DNA of 64,000 bases, from the NCBI RefSeq assembly GCF_002802965.1, contig NZ_NXGA01000001.1:1273484-1337483 (forward strand). Direction: 5' to 3'. The first letter of the stretch is position 1. Every line of letters begins with the position of its first letter. Under the pieces are notes generated by a model. That model did no database searches and was not told the origin of the DNA. It saw only the letters and a list, made by a program, of their open reading frames with translations. Made by a program: the position numbers and the translations under genes. The stretch is from Sporolactobacillus pectinivorans. Lineage in GTDB: Bacteria; Bacillota; Bacilli; Bacillales; Sporolactobacillaceae. Positions 1 to 8,711 of this stretch are shown here, piece after piece.

Positions 1-1
1 G

Positions 2-1084
2 GCACCTGACCATGCCGTTCCACAAATCACGCAGACAGAAAGGCTGTGCACGTGGGCTGGGAAGCTGTCGCCGGAACAGGCAAATGCTGCAGCGAAGCTG
101 GATACGGCTTTATCTGCCGGAGAATCATTTCTCATCTGGGCAGTCACCGGCTCCGGCAAAACCGAGCTCCTTTTTCCGGCTATTGAACACGCACTTCTGC
201 GCGGTGATATCGTTGTGCTGGCTACACCGCGCACGGACGTTGTGCGGGAACTGTATCCAAGAATGAAAGCCGCTTTTCCGAAAGTGCCGATCAGTGCACT
301 GTACGGCGGGAGCAGGGAGCGGCTGCCTGCCGCGCCGCTCGTCATTGCGACAACGCATCAGCTGGTCCGGTTTCACTGCTACTTTGACCGTGTTTTTATT
401 GATGAAGTAGATGCCTTCCCTTTTCATTTTGATCCGATGCTGGCTTATGCTGTCGGAAAAGCTGCTAGGCAAGGTGCCCCTGTTGCGTATCTCAGTGCCA
501 CACCTCCTGCTAATCTGAAAAATGATTTTCAGTCCGGAAAACTGTGTGGGGTCAAAATAGCCCGCCGCTATCATGGCTATCCGCTGCCTGTGCCGCAATA
601 CCGGTGGGCGGGCGATTGGCTGCAGTCAGTCAGGAAGGGCGTCCTGCCGCATGCTTTTCTCGAATGGATCCGTGAAAAAAATGCAGCGGCCAGACCGCTT
701 TTTTGCTTTGTCCCTTCAGTCGCACTTTCCAGAAATGTGACGGAACTGCTTCAGAAAGAAGGTTTTGCTTCTGTCGCCGGCGTACATGCTCAGGACCCGG
801 ACCGGCATGAAAAAGTTTCCTCATTTCGCGAGGGGAAGATCCATATTCTGGTCACTACGACTATTTTGGAACGAGGGGTGACGATTCCCGGCGCGGAGGC
901 GGCCGTTTTCGGGGCAGATGATCCTGTATTCGATGAGCGTGCGCTCGTCCAGATTTCAGGACGGGTGGGCCGTTCGGCCGACTGCCCGGACGGAGATATT
1001 CTCTTTTTTCACAACGGAAAAACGCTTGAGATGGTACGGGCACGTCACCATATTGAAAAAATGAACAAGGAGGGTGGATTTTGA
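2..1084 (+). CDS. comFA: ComFA, DNA-uptake helicase/translocase (5' end outside window)
   Basis: ATP-driven helicase-like protein that pulls transforming single-stranded DNA through the ComEC channel at the cell membrane. The frame is open from base 2, so the start and the N-terminal zinc-finger region lie upstream of the window; 360 residues are visible. Walker A AVTGSGKTE is encoded at about 140-166, the DEAD-like box DEVDAF at 401-418, SATPP near 494, and the helicase C-terminal motif QISGRVGRS near 950. The stop overlaps the comFC start by four bases, so the two are translationally coupled. comFB, which sits between them in B. subtilis, is absent. Confidence 0.93.
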   Translation, partial: APDHAVPQITQTERLCTWAGKLSPEQANAAAKLDTALSAGESFLIWAVTGSGKTELLFPAIEHALLRGDIVVLATPRTDVVRELYPRMKAAFPKVPISALYGGSRERLPAAPLVIATTHQLVRFHCYFDRVFIDEVDAFPFHFDPMLAYAVGKAARQGAPVAYLSATPPANLKNDFQSGKLCGVKIARRYHGYPLPVPQYRWAGDWLQSVRKGVLPHAFLEWIREKNAAARPLFCFVPSVALSRNVTELLQKEGFASVAGVHAQDPDRHEKVSSFREGKIHILVTTTILERGVTIPGAEAAVFGADDPVFDERALVQISGRVGRSADCPDGDILFFHNGKTLEMVRARHHIEKMNKEGGF

Positions 1085-1863
1085 ATGGGCTGAAGTGCTT
1101 GATATGCGGGGCTGACCGGCGGGAGCCGCTTACTTTCCGGACACTGTTGTCACCCGAAACACCGCCGGGTTTCTGCCGGCCCTGCCGGGAAAAAATGGCA
1201 CATATTATCCCTGGAGACAGCTGCAGGCTCTGCGGACGTGATCTTGGACTGCTTGACGGGAAGTTCATCCGCGACTCAGTATGCAGCGATTGCGTGCGCT
1301 GGGAAGAGGGCAACAAAAACGGCTGTTACGACCGGAATTTTGCTCTGTTTAGTTATAACAACTGGATGAAGGAAGTTATCACGACCTATAAATTCCGGGG
1401 TGATGCGGCGATTGCCGAAGGTTTCAGAGCCGATTTCCGAACCGCGGGCAGGAAAATTATCGGAAAGGATCCGCAATCCCGCTGGAAACGTATTAAAGAA
1501 GGAAAATGGGGTGCACGTGAGGACTGGGCCATTGTGCCGATTCCGATTAGCGTAACTCGTTTAAAAGAACGTGGGTTCAACCAGGCGGAGATTTTGGCAG
1601 AAATGATTGGTGAACCTTTAGTCCCGGCATTGATCCGCCAGGGCGATGAACGTAAACAAAGCAAAAAGGGCCGCCGAGAGCGCCTAGTATCGAACAATAA
1701 TCCCTTCATCCTGGATGAAACGCATGTATCTTTGGTTCATGGAAAGCAAGTCCTGCTCGTTGACGATATTTATACAACAGGCGCGACGCTTCGGCGGGCT
1801 GCGGAGGCACTCAAGAAGGCGGTTCCACGGCGCGTTGTCTCTCTAACACTGGCTCATGGATGA
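1081..1863 (+). CDS. comFC: ComFC, phosphoribosyltransferase-like competence protein
   Basis: Late competence protein of the ComF/GntX family, thought to work with ComFA on the inner face of the DNA-uptake machine. The 260-residue product starts at a TTG that overlaps the comFA stop. Four CxxC pairs (Cys6/9, 32/35, 48/51, 68/71) form a zinc-ribbon region at the N-terminus. The C-terminus has the phosphoribosyl-pyrophosphate loop VLLVDDIYTTGAT at about 224-236. Order and coupling with comFA are those of the comF operon. The TTG start is the only one in frame near the preceding gene end, and an AAGGAGGG Shine-Dalgarno precedes it. Confidence 0.93.
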   Translation: MNGLKCLICGADRREPLTFRTLLSPETPPGFCRPCREKMAHIIPGDSCRLCGRDLGLLDGKFIRDSVCSDCVRWEEGNKNGCYDRNFALFSYNNWMKEVITTYKFRGDAAIAEGFRADFRTAGRKIIGKDPQSRWKRIKEGKWGAREDWAIVPIPISVTRLKERGFNQAEILAEMIGEPLVPALIRQGDERKQSKKGRRERLVSNNNPFILDETHVSLVHGKQVLLVDDIYTTGATLRRAAEALKKAVPRRVVSLTLAHG

Positions 1864-1892
1864 GATAGCAAGTCCTGCCTGATCTGGGTAGG

Positions 1893-1931
1893 AAAAAGAA
1901 GGACACAGATGAAAGTACTGTCCTTCTTTTT
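1893..1931. terminator. Bidirectional terminator between comFC and the C39 peptidase gene
   Basis: AAAAAGAAGGAC (1893-1904) is a perfect inverted repeat of GTCCTTCTTTTT (1920-1931). It has A-runs and T-runs outside a 12-bp stem, which suits the two convergent genes. Confidence 0.85.
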
Positions 1932-1944
1932 GATGTTTTCCATT

Positions 1945-2760
1945 TTAAAGGATAGGAAATCTCGTGTAGGAGATTGCCTGTCCGCCCATCTGTTTCCACG
2001 CCTGAATAAAATCCTGCCTGTTTGCTTGTTCGTTTTTACTGCCCAGCGGATCGTTAAAATAAACAGTGTTCCGGTCAAAGCCGGTAATCAGAACAGCATG
2101 CTCCAGATGTGTAATTCGCACGGATCCGGAATCCGTGTGCCAGGTTTCGAAATCGCTGTCCGGAAGTGGCTTGAAAGTAACGTTAATGATCACGACAACC
2201 GGTCTTCCGTCATCAACACTGTCGGAGACGGCGCTGAATGGTTTGCCCGTCAGATCTTCAATGCGGAACGGCAGAAACTTTTGGGCCAGATCAGCCAGTG
2301 GCTGATGATAGACACCATAGCCGGGACTGTCCATCTGATACATACTGCCGACGAACCCCTCTTCCGGATTTCCATAATGTCCTTTCTGTTTGTATGGTAC
2401 TTTTTTAAGCTTTTCCGCCAGCTCCATTTTATTCGTTTTCACGCCGGCCTGTTCCAGCATCATTGCCAGTGCTGTTACTTCACAGCCACGCGGCAGTTCA
2501 GGATTCTGGCTGATCTGCGGTGCCTGAATCAAGACATGGGTCGTGCTTTCTTTTGGACGGTCAGTGACTCGGACCACTTTTTCACCGGTTTGTTGCAGGT
2601 CACTTTCTGTGCTGGAGAAAAATGTGGTGATTGCTTTTATCATTGAAGGGCGGCCGGTTCTGACGAGATGATCATTATAATACGAGCCGGCAATCACTGC
2701 AGTCAGCATTAGATCAAGTACAAAAAAACCGACGAGCCAATGTTTGTTGAAAAGATGCAA
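1945..2760 (-). CDS. Membrane-anchored C39-like cysteine peptidase (YvpB-type)
   Basis: Peptidase_C39_2 family protein, probably an extracytoplasmic cysteine protease with unknown substrate. The catalytic Cys lies in ELPRGCEVTALAMML, the His in ITHLEHAVL and the Asp/Asn region in FNDPLG. An N-terminal hydrophobic segment (GFFVLDLMLTAVIAG) is a signal anchor. The open frame extends up to 2880, but no Shine-Dalgarno precedes the ATG codons there. A TTG at 2760 sits 8 nt after AAGGAG (2774-2769) and puts the anchor at the very N-terminus, so I take it as start (271 residues). It interrupts the usual comFC-yvyF adjacency and runs opposite to it. Confidence 0.8.
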   Translation of the reverse strand: MHLFNKHWLVGFFVLDLMLTAVIAGSYYNDHLVRTGRPSMIKAITTFFSSTESDLQQTGEKVVRVTDRPKESTTHVLIQAPQISQNPELPRGCEVTALAMMLEQAGVKTNKMELAEKLKKVPYKQKGHYGNPEEGFVGSMYQMDSPGYGVYHQPLADLAQKFLPFRIEDLTGKPFSAVSDSVDDGRPVVVIINVTFKPLPDSDFETWHTDSGSVRITHLEHAVLITGFDRNTVYFNDPLGSKNEQANRQDFIQAWKQMGGQAISYTRFPIL

Positions 2761-2939
2761 AACGAAATCTCCTTCCAGATTGTATCGGAATTTATATCCA
2801 ATTTCACTGAAATGTTTCATGCGTTTATTTTGTACCCAGGCGACAAAGTCAACCAGATTTTTTATCCGGTACTTAAGCATTTTACCATGAAACAGGAGGT
2901 AATCAGCCGAAAAAAGAATGTTGAATGTGACGAACAGCC

Positions 2940-2967
2940 TAAAATTAATAATAAAACAGGCCGATAA
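2940..2967 (+). promoter_or_regulatory. Sigma-D promoter upstream of yvyF
   Basis: TAAA at 2940-2943, a 16-nt spacer, then GCCGATAA at 2960-2967. This matches the motility sigma factor consensus TAAA-N14/16-GCCGATAT with one mismatch, 70 bp before yvyF. Confidence 0.6.
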
Positions 2968-3037
2968 ATAATTACAGAATGTCGGGAACCATTATTTTGT
3001 TTATAATTAAGAAAGCAGTCAAAAAGGAGGGTTCGCT

Positions 3038-3430
3038 GTGGCAGAACTTGCAAATTGTAAAAGCTGCGGCCGGCTGTTTGTGCGGGTATCATCACCGTAT
3101 TGTCCGGAATGCCTGAAAGAACAAAATAAAAAATTTGATGTTGTTTACAATTATATACGCCAGCAGGAGCACCGGATGGCTTCGGTTCCCCAGGTACATG
3201 ACGCGACCGGGGTCGAAACGGAATTGATTTATCAGTGGGTACGGGAAGGAAGGCTGGTGACGACCATGTTTCCAAACCTCGGGTACCCGTGTAAATCCTG
3301 CGGCAAGGTGATTAACGAGGGCGTGCTGTGCGACGATTGCCGGAATAAAATCAAGGGGGAACTGCACAGGGAAGATCTTGAAGAAGAGGCCCGATTGAAT
3401 GCCAATCGCAGGAAAACGTACCACACCTAA
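3038..3430 (+). CDS. yvyF: YvyF, flagellar operon protein (TIGR03826 type)
   Basis: Small flagellar-operon protein of unknown biochemical role, found upstream of flgM throughout Bacillales. The 130-residue product has a zinc-ribbon-like CKSCG...CPEC pair at the N-terminus, a helix-turn-helix-like middle (VHDATGVETELIYQWVREG, about 52-70) and a second ribbon CKSCG...CDDC at about 85-101. The start is GTG at 3038, 8 nt after AAGGAGGG. A sigma-D-type promoter lies upstream and flgM follows after its own sigma-D promoter. Assignment rests on the family architecture and position. Confidence 0.85.
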   Translation: MAELANCKSCGRLFVRVSSPYCPECLKEQNKKFDVVYNYIRQQEHRMASVPQVHDATGVETELIYQWVREGRLVTTMFPNLGYPCKSCGKVINEGVLCDDCRNKIKGELHREDLEEEARLNANRRKTYHT

Positions 3431-3466
3431 TTCGATCGATACTATTGTCTCAATACATTACTGCGC

Positions 3467-3493
3467 TAAACTTTAAGTGATCTAATCCGATAT
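3467..3493 (+). promoter_or_regulatory. Sigma-D promoter for flgM
   Basis: TAAA at 3467-3470, exactly 15 nt, then TCCGATAT at 3486-3493. This is seven of eight bases of the -10 consensus at the ideal spacing, about 105 bp before flgM. Confidence 0.75.
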
Positions 3494-3596
3494 TATATAT
3501 AGAGTGATCGACATTTATCTTGCAACATATCTCAGATGGAGAATAGTGGACTGCCGGATATAAATAGAATCTCAACAGAAAAGGAGTGAGACAGAT

Positions 3597-3860
3597 ATGA
3601 AAATAGACGGATATCAGCCCGTTCAGCCTTATGCGAACTATAGTCAGCCTAAATCGGCAGATCAGCCGCAAAACGTCACAGCAAAGAGCGACAAGGTTGA
3701 AATTTCTTCCGCGGCAAAACGACTGCAGGGTGCTCAGAAGTTTGAAGATGCCCGGAGCGAAAAAGTGCAGCAAATCAAGTCCCAGGTTAACGCAGGAACT
3801 TATAATGTTTCTTCCGAGGATATCGCAAAAAAAGTGTATGCTTACTGGAATAATTTTTGA
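3597..3860 (+). CDS. flgM: FlgM, anti-sigma-D factor
   Basis: Binds sigma-D (SigD/FliA) and blocks transcription of late flagellar genes until the hook-basal body is complete. The 87-residue length is typical. The N-terminus is polar and flexible; the C-terminal half carries the sigma-binding helices, with KVEISSAAKRLQ (about 32-43) and the family-typical ending VSSEDIAKKVYAYW. AAGGAGTGAG precedes the ATG. It is driven by the sigma-D promoter at 3467-3493, giving feedback on its own inhibitor, and is followed by flgN. Confidence 0.92.
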   Translation: MKIDGYQPVQPYANYSQPKSADQPQNVTAKSDKVEISSAAKRLQGAQKFEDARSEKVQQIKSQVNAGTYNVSSEDIAKKVYAYWNNF

Positions 3861-3902
3861 TGAACCACTGGGCTTCTATTCATTCAGTCAGGAGGCGTGA
3901 AG

Positions 3903-4391
3903 GTGCCGGTCGAAATGATGAAAGAAATCGTCAGGAAATTAGTCAGTGCTCATCAAAAGCTGTATGAAATTGCCTTGAAAAAAAAAGAAGCCATTAAGAC
4001 CGGTGATGCACAGTTGGTCGGTCGACTTACGCTTCAGGAAATGCCGCTGATTGATGAAGTGCGTTCACTCGAAGATAGGAGAGCAGAACAGGTTAAAAGA
4101 GATCTGCCATTCGCAGCGGATACGCCAACTTTCAGAGAGTGGGAGGCTGCGGCGGTATCGGATGCCGAACAACCGGAGTGGCACAATCTTTATCTTGAAC
4201 TGGCAAATAGTGTTCTGGTGCTGAAGCAGGCCAATCGGTTGAATCAGGATCTGCTCAGGCAATCACTTCAGTGGGTCAGACTGAGTATGAATTTGTTCCA
4301 GCCGCCAAGTCAACCGGCAAATTACGGGGATCCGCGAAGCAATCAAGTATCTGCTTCAACATACAGTTTCCGGATTGATTCCCGGGCCTGA
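3903..4391 (+). CDS. flgN: FlgN, chaperone for FlgK and FlgL
   Basis: Cytoplasmic export chaperone that keeps the hook-associated proteins FlgK and FlgL soluble. The protein is almost entirely helical, about 162 residues, with family-type N-terminal helices (KEIVRKLVSAHQKLYEIALK) and a C-terminal helix for substrate binding. Two GTG codons compete: 3897 is only 1 nt from AGGAGG (3890-3895), while 3903 has a 7-nt spacer, so I use 3903. It lies immediately upstream of its two clients in the operon. Confidence 0.87.
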   Translation: MPVEMMKEIVRKLVSAHQKLYEIALKKKEAIKTGDAQLVGRLTLQEMPLIDEVRSLEDRRAEQVKRDLPFAADTPTFREWEAAAVSDAEQPEWHNLYLELANSVLVLKQANRLNQDLLRQSLQWVRLSMNLFQPPSQPANYGDPRSNQVSASTYSFRIDSRA

Positions 4392-4476
4392 AGAACGATT
4401 GATCAGATCATACGTTAAAGTTATACAAAAATGCGGGCTTTTCTAGACGATGTAACATAGACGGAGGTTTCAGAGA

Positions 4477-6000
4477 ATGATTCCAATTTTTTCAACCTTG
4501 AACATGATGCAGCGGGCGCTGGAAGTGACTCAGACCGCGATTCAGACGACAGGAAACAATATATCCAATGCCAATACTCCGGGCTACTCGCGCCAGCGTG
4601 TGAACCTGTCAACATGGATTCCCTATCCTGCTACAGGCATTAATCAGCAGGGTGGAGCGGGGCAAATCGGTACCGGCGTAAATGCCGATTCTATTGTGCG
4701 GATTAATGATCAGTTTGTTAATCAGCAGGTCCGGGACAATACGAACCAGAACGGCTACTGGTCAGCCGTAAACAATGCATACAACCAGATGGAAAACATT
4801 GTGAATGAACCGTCGGACACGGGTATTTCTTCCGTACTCAATAACTTCTGGCAGTCCCTGCAGGATATGGCAAGCAATTCGGGAACAAGCGGAACTGGAT
4901 CTGTCGTACTTCAGAATGGTGCGGAAGTCGCTGATACCTTCAATTATCTTTCCACTTCGCTTGGAAAAGTTCAGAGTAATCTGCAGTCACAAATTACGGA
5001 AGATACGAGCCAGATCAACAATTATGCCGATCAGATCAACTCATTGAATCAGGAGATCAATCAGGTGGAAGCTAACGGCCAGCTGCCCAACGATCTCTAT
5101 GATCAGCGGGATCAACTGACACAGGAGCTGTCTCAGCTTGCCAATATCAAGGTTACCAACGTGCCGAGCAACGGCAATCCTTCACCCTTGGCAGATGGAA
5201 AATATACCATTGAGATTGTGCAGCAGGACGGCTCTTCATTTACACCTCCGGCAACTCTGGTCGATGGTACAAATTTGACGGACAATCATCTGCAGACGGC
5301 GATTGACGATACGGATCCAACAGCGCCAACGGTGAATGTGTCTGTTGTCACTACCGGTTCAACGCCGACAACCGTTTCCAATTTGACAGATGCGACGGGC
5401 ACTACACCTTTTTCAGGTGAACTGCAAGGTCTCATTGATTCATATACGAAAGACTTCCCTGAGGTTTTCCAAAGCCTGAATAATATGGCAAGCACGCTGG
5501 CGGCGCAATTTAACACGGCTTATGAAAGCACGGCGGGATATAATACTGCAAAAGGCACCTTTTTTCTCGGAGATGCTTCTGGAACGTTAACTGCCTCAAA
5601 TATTAACGTGAACAGTGCATTAACAGGCAGTGATGTTGTATCCAATGCGAACGGGTCACCAAGCGGTGACAATTCAGGTGCTCAGGCCATGGCCGATGTT
5701 ATTGCTGTAAATACTTATCCGGTCGATGGCGCGTCAAGTAAGCCAACCACGTTGCTGAATTATCTTGAGGGGCTGGTGGGGCAGATTGGTGTTAACGCTC
5801 AATCTGCGAGCCAGTTCACTTCCAACACAAATGCACTGCTTCAGGCGGCTCAAAACCGTCAGTCGTCGATCAGCGGGGTATCGATGGATGAAGAAATGAC
5901 TAATTTAATCCAGTATCAGAATACGTACAGTGCGGCAGCTAAAGTGGTTACGACTTTAGATACCATGCTTGATACGCTGATTAATAAGATGGGGGCGTAA
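4477..6000 (+). CDS. flgK: FlgK, flagellar hook-filament junction protein 1
   Basis: Exported structural protein that joins hook to filament with FlgL. The 507-residue product has the hallmark N-terminal helix and motif (ALEVTQTAIQTTGNNISNAN followed by TPGYSRQ), a variable Thr/Ser/Asn-rich middle, and the conserved C-terminal coiled segment (SGVSMDEEMTNLIQYQNTYS). The ATG follows GGAGGTTTCAGAGA. The gene sits between its chaperone flgN and its partner flgL, from which it is separated by 3 nt. Confidence 0.95.
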   Translation: MIPIFSTLNMMQRALEVTQTAIQTTGNNISNANTPGYSRQRVNLSTWIPYPATGINQQGGAGQIGTGVNADSIVRINDQFVNQQVRDNTNQNGYWSAVNNAYNQMENIVNEPSDTGISSVLNNFWQSLQDMASNSGTSGTGSVVLQNGAEVADTFNYLSTSLGKVQSNLQSQITEDTSQINNYADQINSLNQEINQVEANGQLPNDLYDQRDQLTQELSQLANIKVTNVPSNGNPSPLADGKYTIEIVQQDGSSFTPPATLVDGTNLTDNHLQTAIDDTDPTAPTVNVSVVTTGSTPTTVSNLTDATGTTPFSGELQGLIDSYTKDFPEVFQSLNNMASTLAAQFNTAYESTAGYNTAKGTFFLGDASGTLTASNINVNSALTGSDVVSNANGSPSGDNSGAQAMADVIAVNTYPVDGASSKPTTLLNYLEGLVGQIGVNAQSASQFTSNTNALLQAAQNRQSSISGVSMDEEMTNLIQYQNTYSAAAKVVTTLDTMLDTLINKMGA

Positions 6001-6003
6001 CTT

Positions 6004-6903
6004 ATGCGCGTAACTCAGGGAATGGTGACCAATAATATTTTACAGAACATTTCTAATGGCTACGGGAAAATCGCAGATTTGCAGAACCAGCTTTCGAGCG
6101 GCAAGAAGATTACTCTTCCCTCTCAGGATCCGGTTGTTGCCATGATGGGCGTCTCTTACCGGACCGATGTCAATCATATTCAACAATATCAGACAAACGT
6201 GTCAACGGCCCAGAACTGGATGAACAGTTCGGATAGCACACTTAATCAGGTCGATTCGATTCTTCAGAACGTTCGTGATCTGGTGACGGAAGCGAGCAAT
6301 GATACCTATACTTCAGGTCAGCGTGCAGATGCGGCGCAGCAAGTTGATCAGCTGACTCAGCAGCTGGTGACTCTTGGAAATACACAAGTTGGCGGACAGT
6401 ATATTTTCAGTGGAAGTGATACAGCGAACCCGCTTTTGACTCAGGATCCTTCTACAGGGGCAGTAACCGTCAACAGCACAGCGCTGAACAATCCAAACCT
6501 AACTATTAATGTCAACGATGGTGTCAAGATGCCGATCAATGTAGCTCCAAATCAAGTCTTTACATCGACAATGTTTCAGGATCTGAACGATCTGAAGAAC
6601 GCTCTAAACAGCTCTTCTTCGACGTCAGTCGATATCAGCGGCTTTACAAGTAAAATCGATTCGGCTTTGGATTCGGTGACTAATGCGCAGGCGGATCTTG
6701 GTGCGAGAGAGGACCGAATGACGATGATCAGCAACTGGCTCGGCACCCAGCAGACGACTGCAACGCAGATCATGGCGAATAATGAGGATGTTGATTATCC
6801 GACTGCGATTGTTAATTTGAATCAACAACAGAATGTATTTAATGCTTCACTTTCTGTCGGAGCCCGGATTATTCAGCAATCTTTGGTTAACTTTCTGCAA
6901 TAA
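6004..6903 (+). CDS. flgL: FlgL, flagellar hook-filament junction protein 2
   Basis: Second hook-filament junction protein, exported and placed between FlgK and flagellin. The 299 residues have the flagellin-like N-terminal coiled coil (MRVTQGMVTNNILQNISNGY) and LSSGKKITLPSQDPV, plus a C-terminal coil ending in VGARIIQQSLVNFLQ. The start ATG lies 3 nt after the flgK stop. yviE, which follows flgL in B. subtilis, is missing; fliW comes next after a 116-nt gap that holds a GTGAAAAA...TTTTTTTCAC hairpin (about 6931-6953). Confidence 0.94.
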   Translation: MRVTQGMVTNNILQNISNGYGKIADLQNQLSSGKKITLPSQDPVVAMMGVSYRTDVNHIQQYQTNVSTAQNWMNSSDSTLNQVDSILQNVRDLVTEASNDTYTSGQRADAAQQVDQLTQQLVTLGNTQVGGQYIFSGSDTANPLLTQDPSTGAVTVNSTALNNPNLTINVNDGVKMPINVAPNQVFTSTMFQDLNDLKNALNSSSSTSVDISGFTSKIDSALDSVTNAQADLGAREDRMTMISNWLGTQQTTATQIMANNEDVDYPTAIVNLNQQQNVFNASLSVGARIIQQSLVNFLQ

Positions 6904-7019
6904 GTACAAGCAGTGCAGCTGAAATGGGCACCGTGAAAAAGTTTTTTTCACCGGAATGTTATTATTTAATGGGGCCCGGGCAGCGGACGCTCATAGTCAG
7001 GAAAGGATAGAAACAGCGC

Positions 7020-7457
7020 ATGAAAATTCAAACAAAGTATTACGGCGAACAGGAAATTAATGAATCGGAAATTTTTTCGTTTCCTGCCGGGCTTCCAGGA
7101 TTCGAAGAGAATAAACGATTTATTCTTCAGCCCTTTGGCGAAGCTTTTTCAGTTCTTCAATCTATTGATGAAATGAATGCTGCTTTTATTGTAACGTCGC
7201 CGTTCTTTTTTTTCAGTCAGTACAGTGTGGATCTGGCGGATACTTTTGTCAGTCAACTGTCAATAGAATCTGAAAAAGATGTCTCAGTTTGGGTCATTGT
7301 CAATGTCCAGAATCCTTTTACAAAATCAACCGCTAACCTTAAGGCACCGGTTATTATTAATATTTCTAAGAAACTCGGCAAACAATACATACAGGATCAT
7401 TCCTCCTATTCACTCACTGAGCCGTTGGTTCAAAGAGAGAAAATGAAAAGGGAGTGA
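7020..7457 (+). CDS. fliW: FliW, flagellar assembly factor and CsrA antagonist
   Basis: Binds unassembled flagellin or, when flagellin is exported, binds CsrA and frees hag mRNA for translation. The 145-residue beta-rich protein has the family signature [16 protein letters not shown] (about 21-36) and the late VIVNVQNPF...NLKAPVIIN segment. The ATG at 7020 follows AGGAAAGGATAG. It is followed after 4 nt by csrA, its direct partner, a coupling conserved in Bacillales. The hag leader further down carries matching CsrA sites. Confidence 0.95.
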   Translation: MKIQTKYYGEQEINESEIFSFPAGLPGFEENKRFILQPFGEAFSVLQSIDEMNAAFIVTSPFFFFSQYSVDLADTFVSQLSIESEKDVSVWVIVNVQNPFTKSTANLKAPVIINISKKLGKQYIQDHSSYSLTEPLVQREKMKRE

Positions 7458-7461
7458 TCTA

Positions 7462-7707
7462 ATGCTTATTTTGACACGCAAACTTGGTGAATCGATCCAT
7501 ATTGGCGATCAGATTGAAGTCAGAATTGTCGCGATTGATGGAGATCAAATAAAACTGGGCATAAACGCTCCACGGGAAATCGATGTTCATCGGAGTGAAA
7601 TTTATGAGTCGATTCAGAAAGCAAATAATCAAGCTGCATCTGAAAAATTGCCGGAAAATATTTTACGGGCGATAAAAGCAATGAAAAAGGGAAGACAGGA
7701 TGAGTGA
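7462..7707 (+). CDS. csrA: CsrA, RNA-binding translational repressor of flagellin
   Basis: Homodimeric RNA-binding protein that recognises GGA in hairpin loops and blocks hag translation. The N-terminus [20 protein letters not shown] is diagnostic; the core ends around residue 55 ([18 protein letters not shown]). At 81 residues it is a little longer than the B. subtilis protein because of a basic C-terminal tail. It sits 4 nt after fliW, with GGGAGTGATC as ribosome site, and ends in a strong terminator at 7733-7766. Confidence 0.95.
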   Translation: MLILTRKLGESIHIGDQIEVRIVAIDGDQIKLGINAPREIDVHRSEIYESIQKANNQAASEKLPENILRAIKAMKKGRQDE

Positions 7708-7732
7708 AGCTCAATTTGATATATAATTTTTT

Positions 7733-7766
7733 AGCCTGCATGAGTCATATCTGTGCAGGCTTTTTA
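7733..7766 (+). terminator. Rho-independent terminator of the flagellar operon after csrA
   Basis: AGCCTGCA (7733-7740) pairs perfectly with TGCAGGCT (7754-7761), followed by a T-run. Confidence 0.85.
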
Positions 7767-7907
7767 TACATTTAAATTGAGCGATTAATGATTTTGAAAT
7801 TCAACAAATCGGCAACATTTTATTATAATTACATAAAACATATAAAATTAGTTGGAATAATGATTGACTTTTCATTCCAATTTTCATAAACTCAATATAA
7901 CAGAGGT

Positions 7908-8014
7908 ATTCTTATCAAGAGTGGTGGAGGGACCGGCCCTGTGAAGCCCGACAACCAGTCCCTGCAAAGGGGTATGGTGTCAATTCCGGCAGATGCAATC
8001 TGGAAGATAAGAAT
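7908..8014 (+). promoter_or_regulatory. SAM-I (S-box) riboswitch 1
   Basis: The P1 stem is ATTCTTATC (7908-7916) with GATAAGAAT (8006-8014). Between them lie the invariant S-box blocks GAGGGACCGGCCC, GAAGCCCGACAACC, GGTGTCAATTCC and a full P4 (GGCAGA/TCTGGA). A weak hairpin with a T-run (about 8029-8077) may be its terminator. The next gene is the LysR-type fragment at 8188. SAM-I elements turn off methionine or sulfur genes when S-adenosylmethionine is plentiful; the original target here seems lost. Confidence 0.92.
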
Positions 8015-8187
8015 GGGAAATGAGTCAGGAAGTTCTCTCTTTAGTAAGGGGGCGGTAGCTTGACTTCTATTTTTTCAAACAGATAGCATCCTTTTTCCAA
8101 ATCACCCGGTTTATTTAATTAACACTCGGCCCCATGTGTGTTGATCAGATATTTCGGATGCGATCAGGAATGAAGGAAAGTGATCAC

Positions 8188-8457
8188 ATGACGATCGATC
8201 AACTGGATGCTTTTCTGGCTGTGGTTAAGTATCAAAGCTATCGCGTGGCTTCGGAGAAGCTTTTTCTGTCGCAGCCATCGATTTCATCACGGATTCAGGC
8301 CCTTGAAAGGGAACTGGGTGCCGATCTCTTCATCCGGAGCGGCAGGGGGGTCGCTCTTTCCGAACAGGGCAGGATTCTTGTCCCCTACGCGAAACGAATG
8401 ATTGGCGTATACAAGAAAGCGTGTATTGATCTGCATTCGGAATCCGGTTCCAGCTAA
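8188..8457 (+). pseudogene. LysR-type regulator reduced to its DNA-binding domain
   Basis: Only the winged helix-turn-helix of a LysR-type regulator remains: MTIDQLDAFLAVVKY, then the recognition region LSQPSISSRIQALERELG and FIRSGRGVALSEQG, ending at the linker helix. The 89 residues compare with about 300 in intact family members. The effector-binding domain is absent, and the sequence after the stop is already promoter and riboswitch 2. The ATG at 8188 has AAGGAAAG 7 nt upstream, so it could still be translated. It may be a relic of a sulfur or methionine regulator that lay behind riboswitch 1, or a functional DNA-binding-only protein. Confidence 0.7.
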
Positions 8458-8473
8458 TGAAATTCTCTAGCTG

Positions 8474-8502
8474 TTGACAAAAATCATATTGCACGGTAAA
8501 AT
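8474..8502 (+). promoter_or_regulatory. Sigma-A promoter for the tandem S-box leader
   Basis: TTGACA (8474-8479), a 17-nt spacer, then TAAAAT (8497-8502). The predicted start is near 8509, about 12 nt before the P1 stem of riboswitch 2. Confidence 0.8.
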
Positions 8503-8520
8503 TAATTCAATTAAATAAAA

Positions 8521-8621
8521 CTTATCTAGAGTGGCGGAGGGACTGGCCCGATGAAACCCGACAACCAACACATAAAAATGTGCATGGTGTCAATTCCAGC
8601 AGAGTAAATCTGAGAGATAAG
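8521..8621 (+). promoter_or_regulatory. SAM-I riboswitch 2 (transcription-terminating type)
   Basis: P1 is CTTATCT (8521-8527) with AGATAAG (8615-8621). GAGGGACTGGCCC, GATGAAACCCGACAACC, GGTGTCAATTCC and the P4 stem CAGA/TCTG are all present. Downstream, AGGAAAATAA (8620-8629) can pair with TTATTTTTCT (8648-8657), which is part of the terminator's 5' arm. That antiterminator competes with P1, which is the classical S-box switch. Confidence 0.93.
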
Positions 8622-8642
8622 GAAAATAAGTCGAACGGCTAC

Positions 8643-8684
8643 AGCGATTATTTTTCTCGATCTTTAGAAAAATGGTCGCTTTTC
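8643..8684 (+). terminator. Regulated terminator of riboswitch 2
   Basis: AGCGA (8643-8647) pairs with TCGCT (8676-8680), extended by the TTTTTCT/AGAAAAA pairing inside and followed by TTTTC. It forms when SAM stabilises P1. No gene lies between it and riboswitch 3. Confidence 0.8.
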
Positions 8685-8711
8685 ATATTTTTATTGAAAG
8701 CTGGCTGACAA

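Noticed and set aside
4400..4476. Possible sigma-D promoter for flgK (TTAAAG followed by GCGGGCTT)
   Set aside because: The -10 box does not match GCCGATAT, and flgK is close enough to be read with flgMN.
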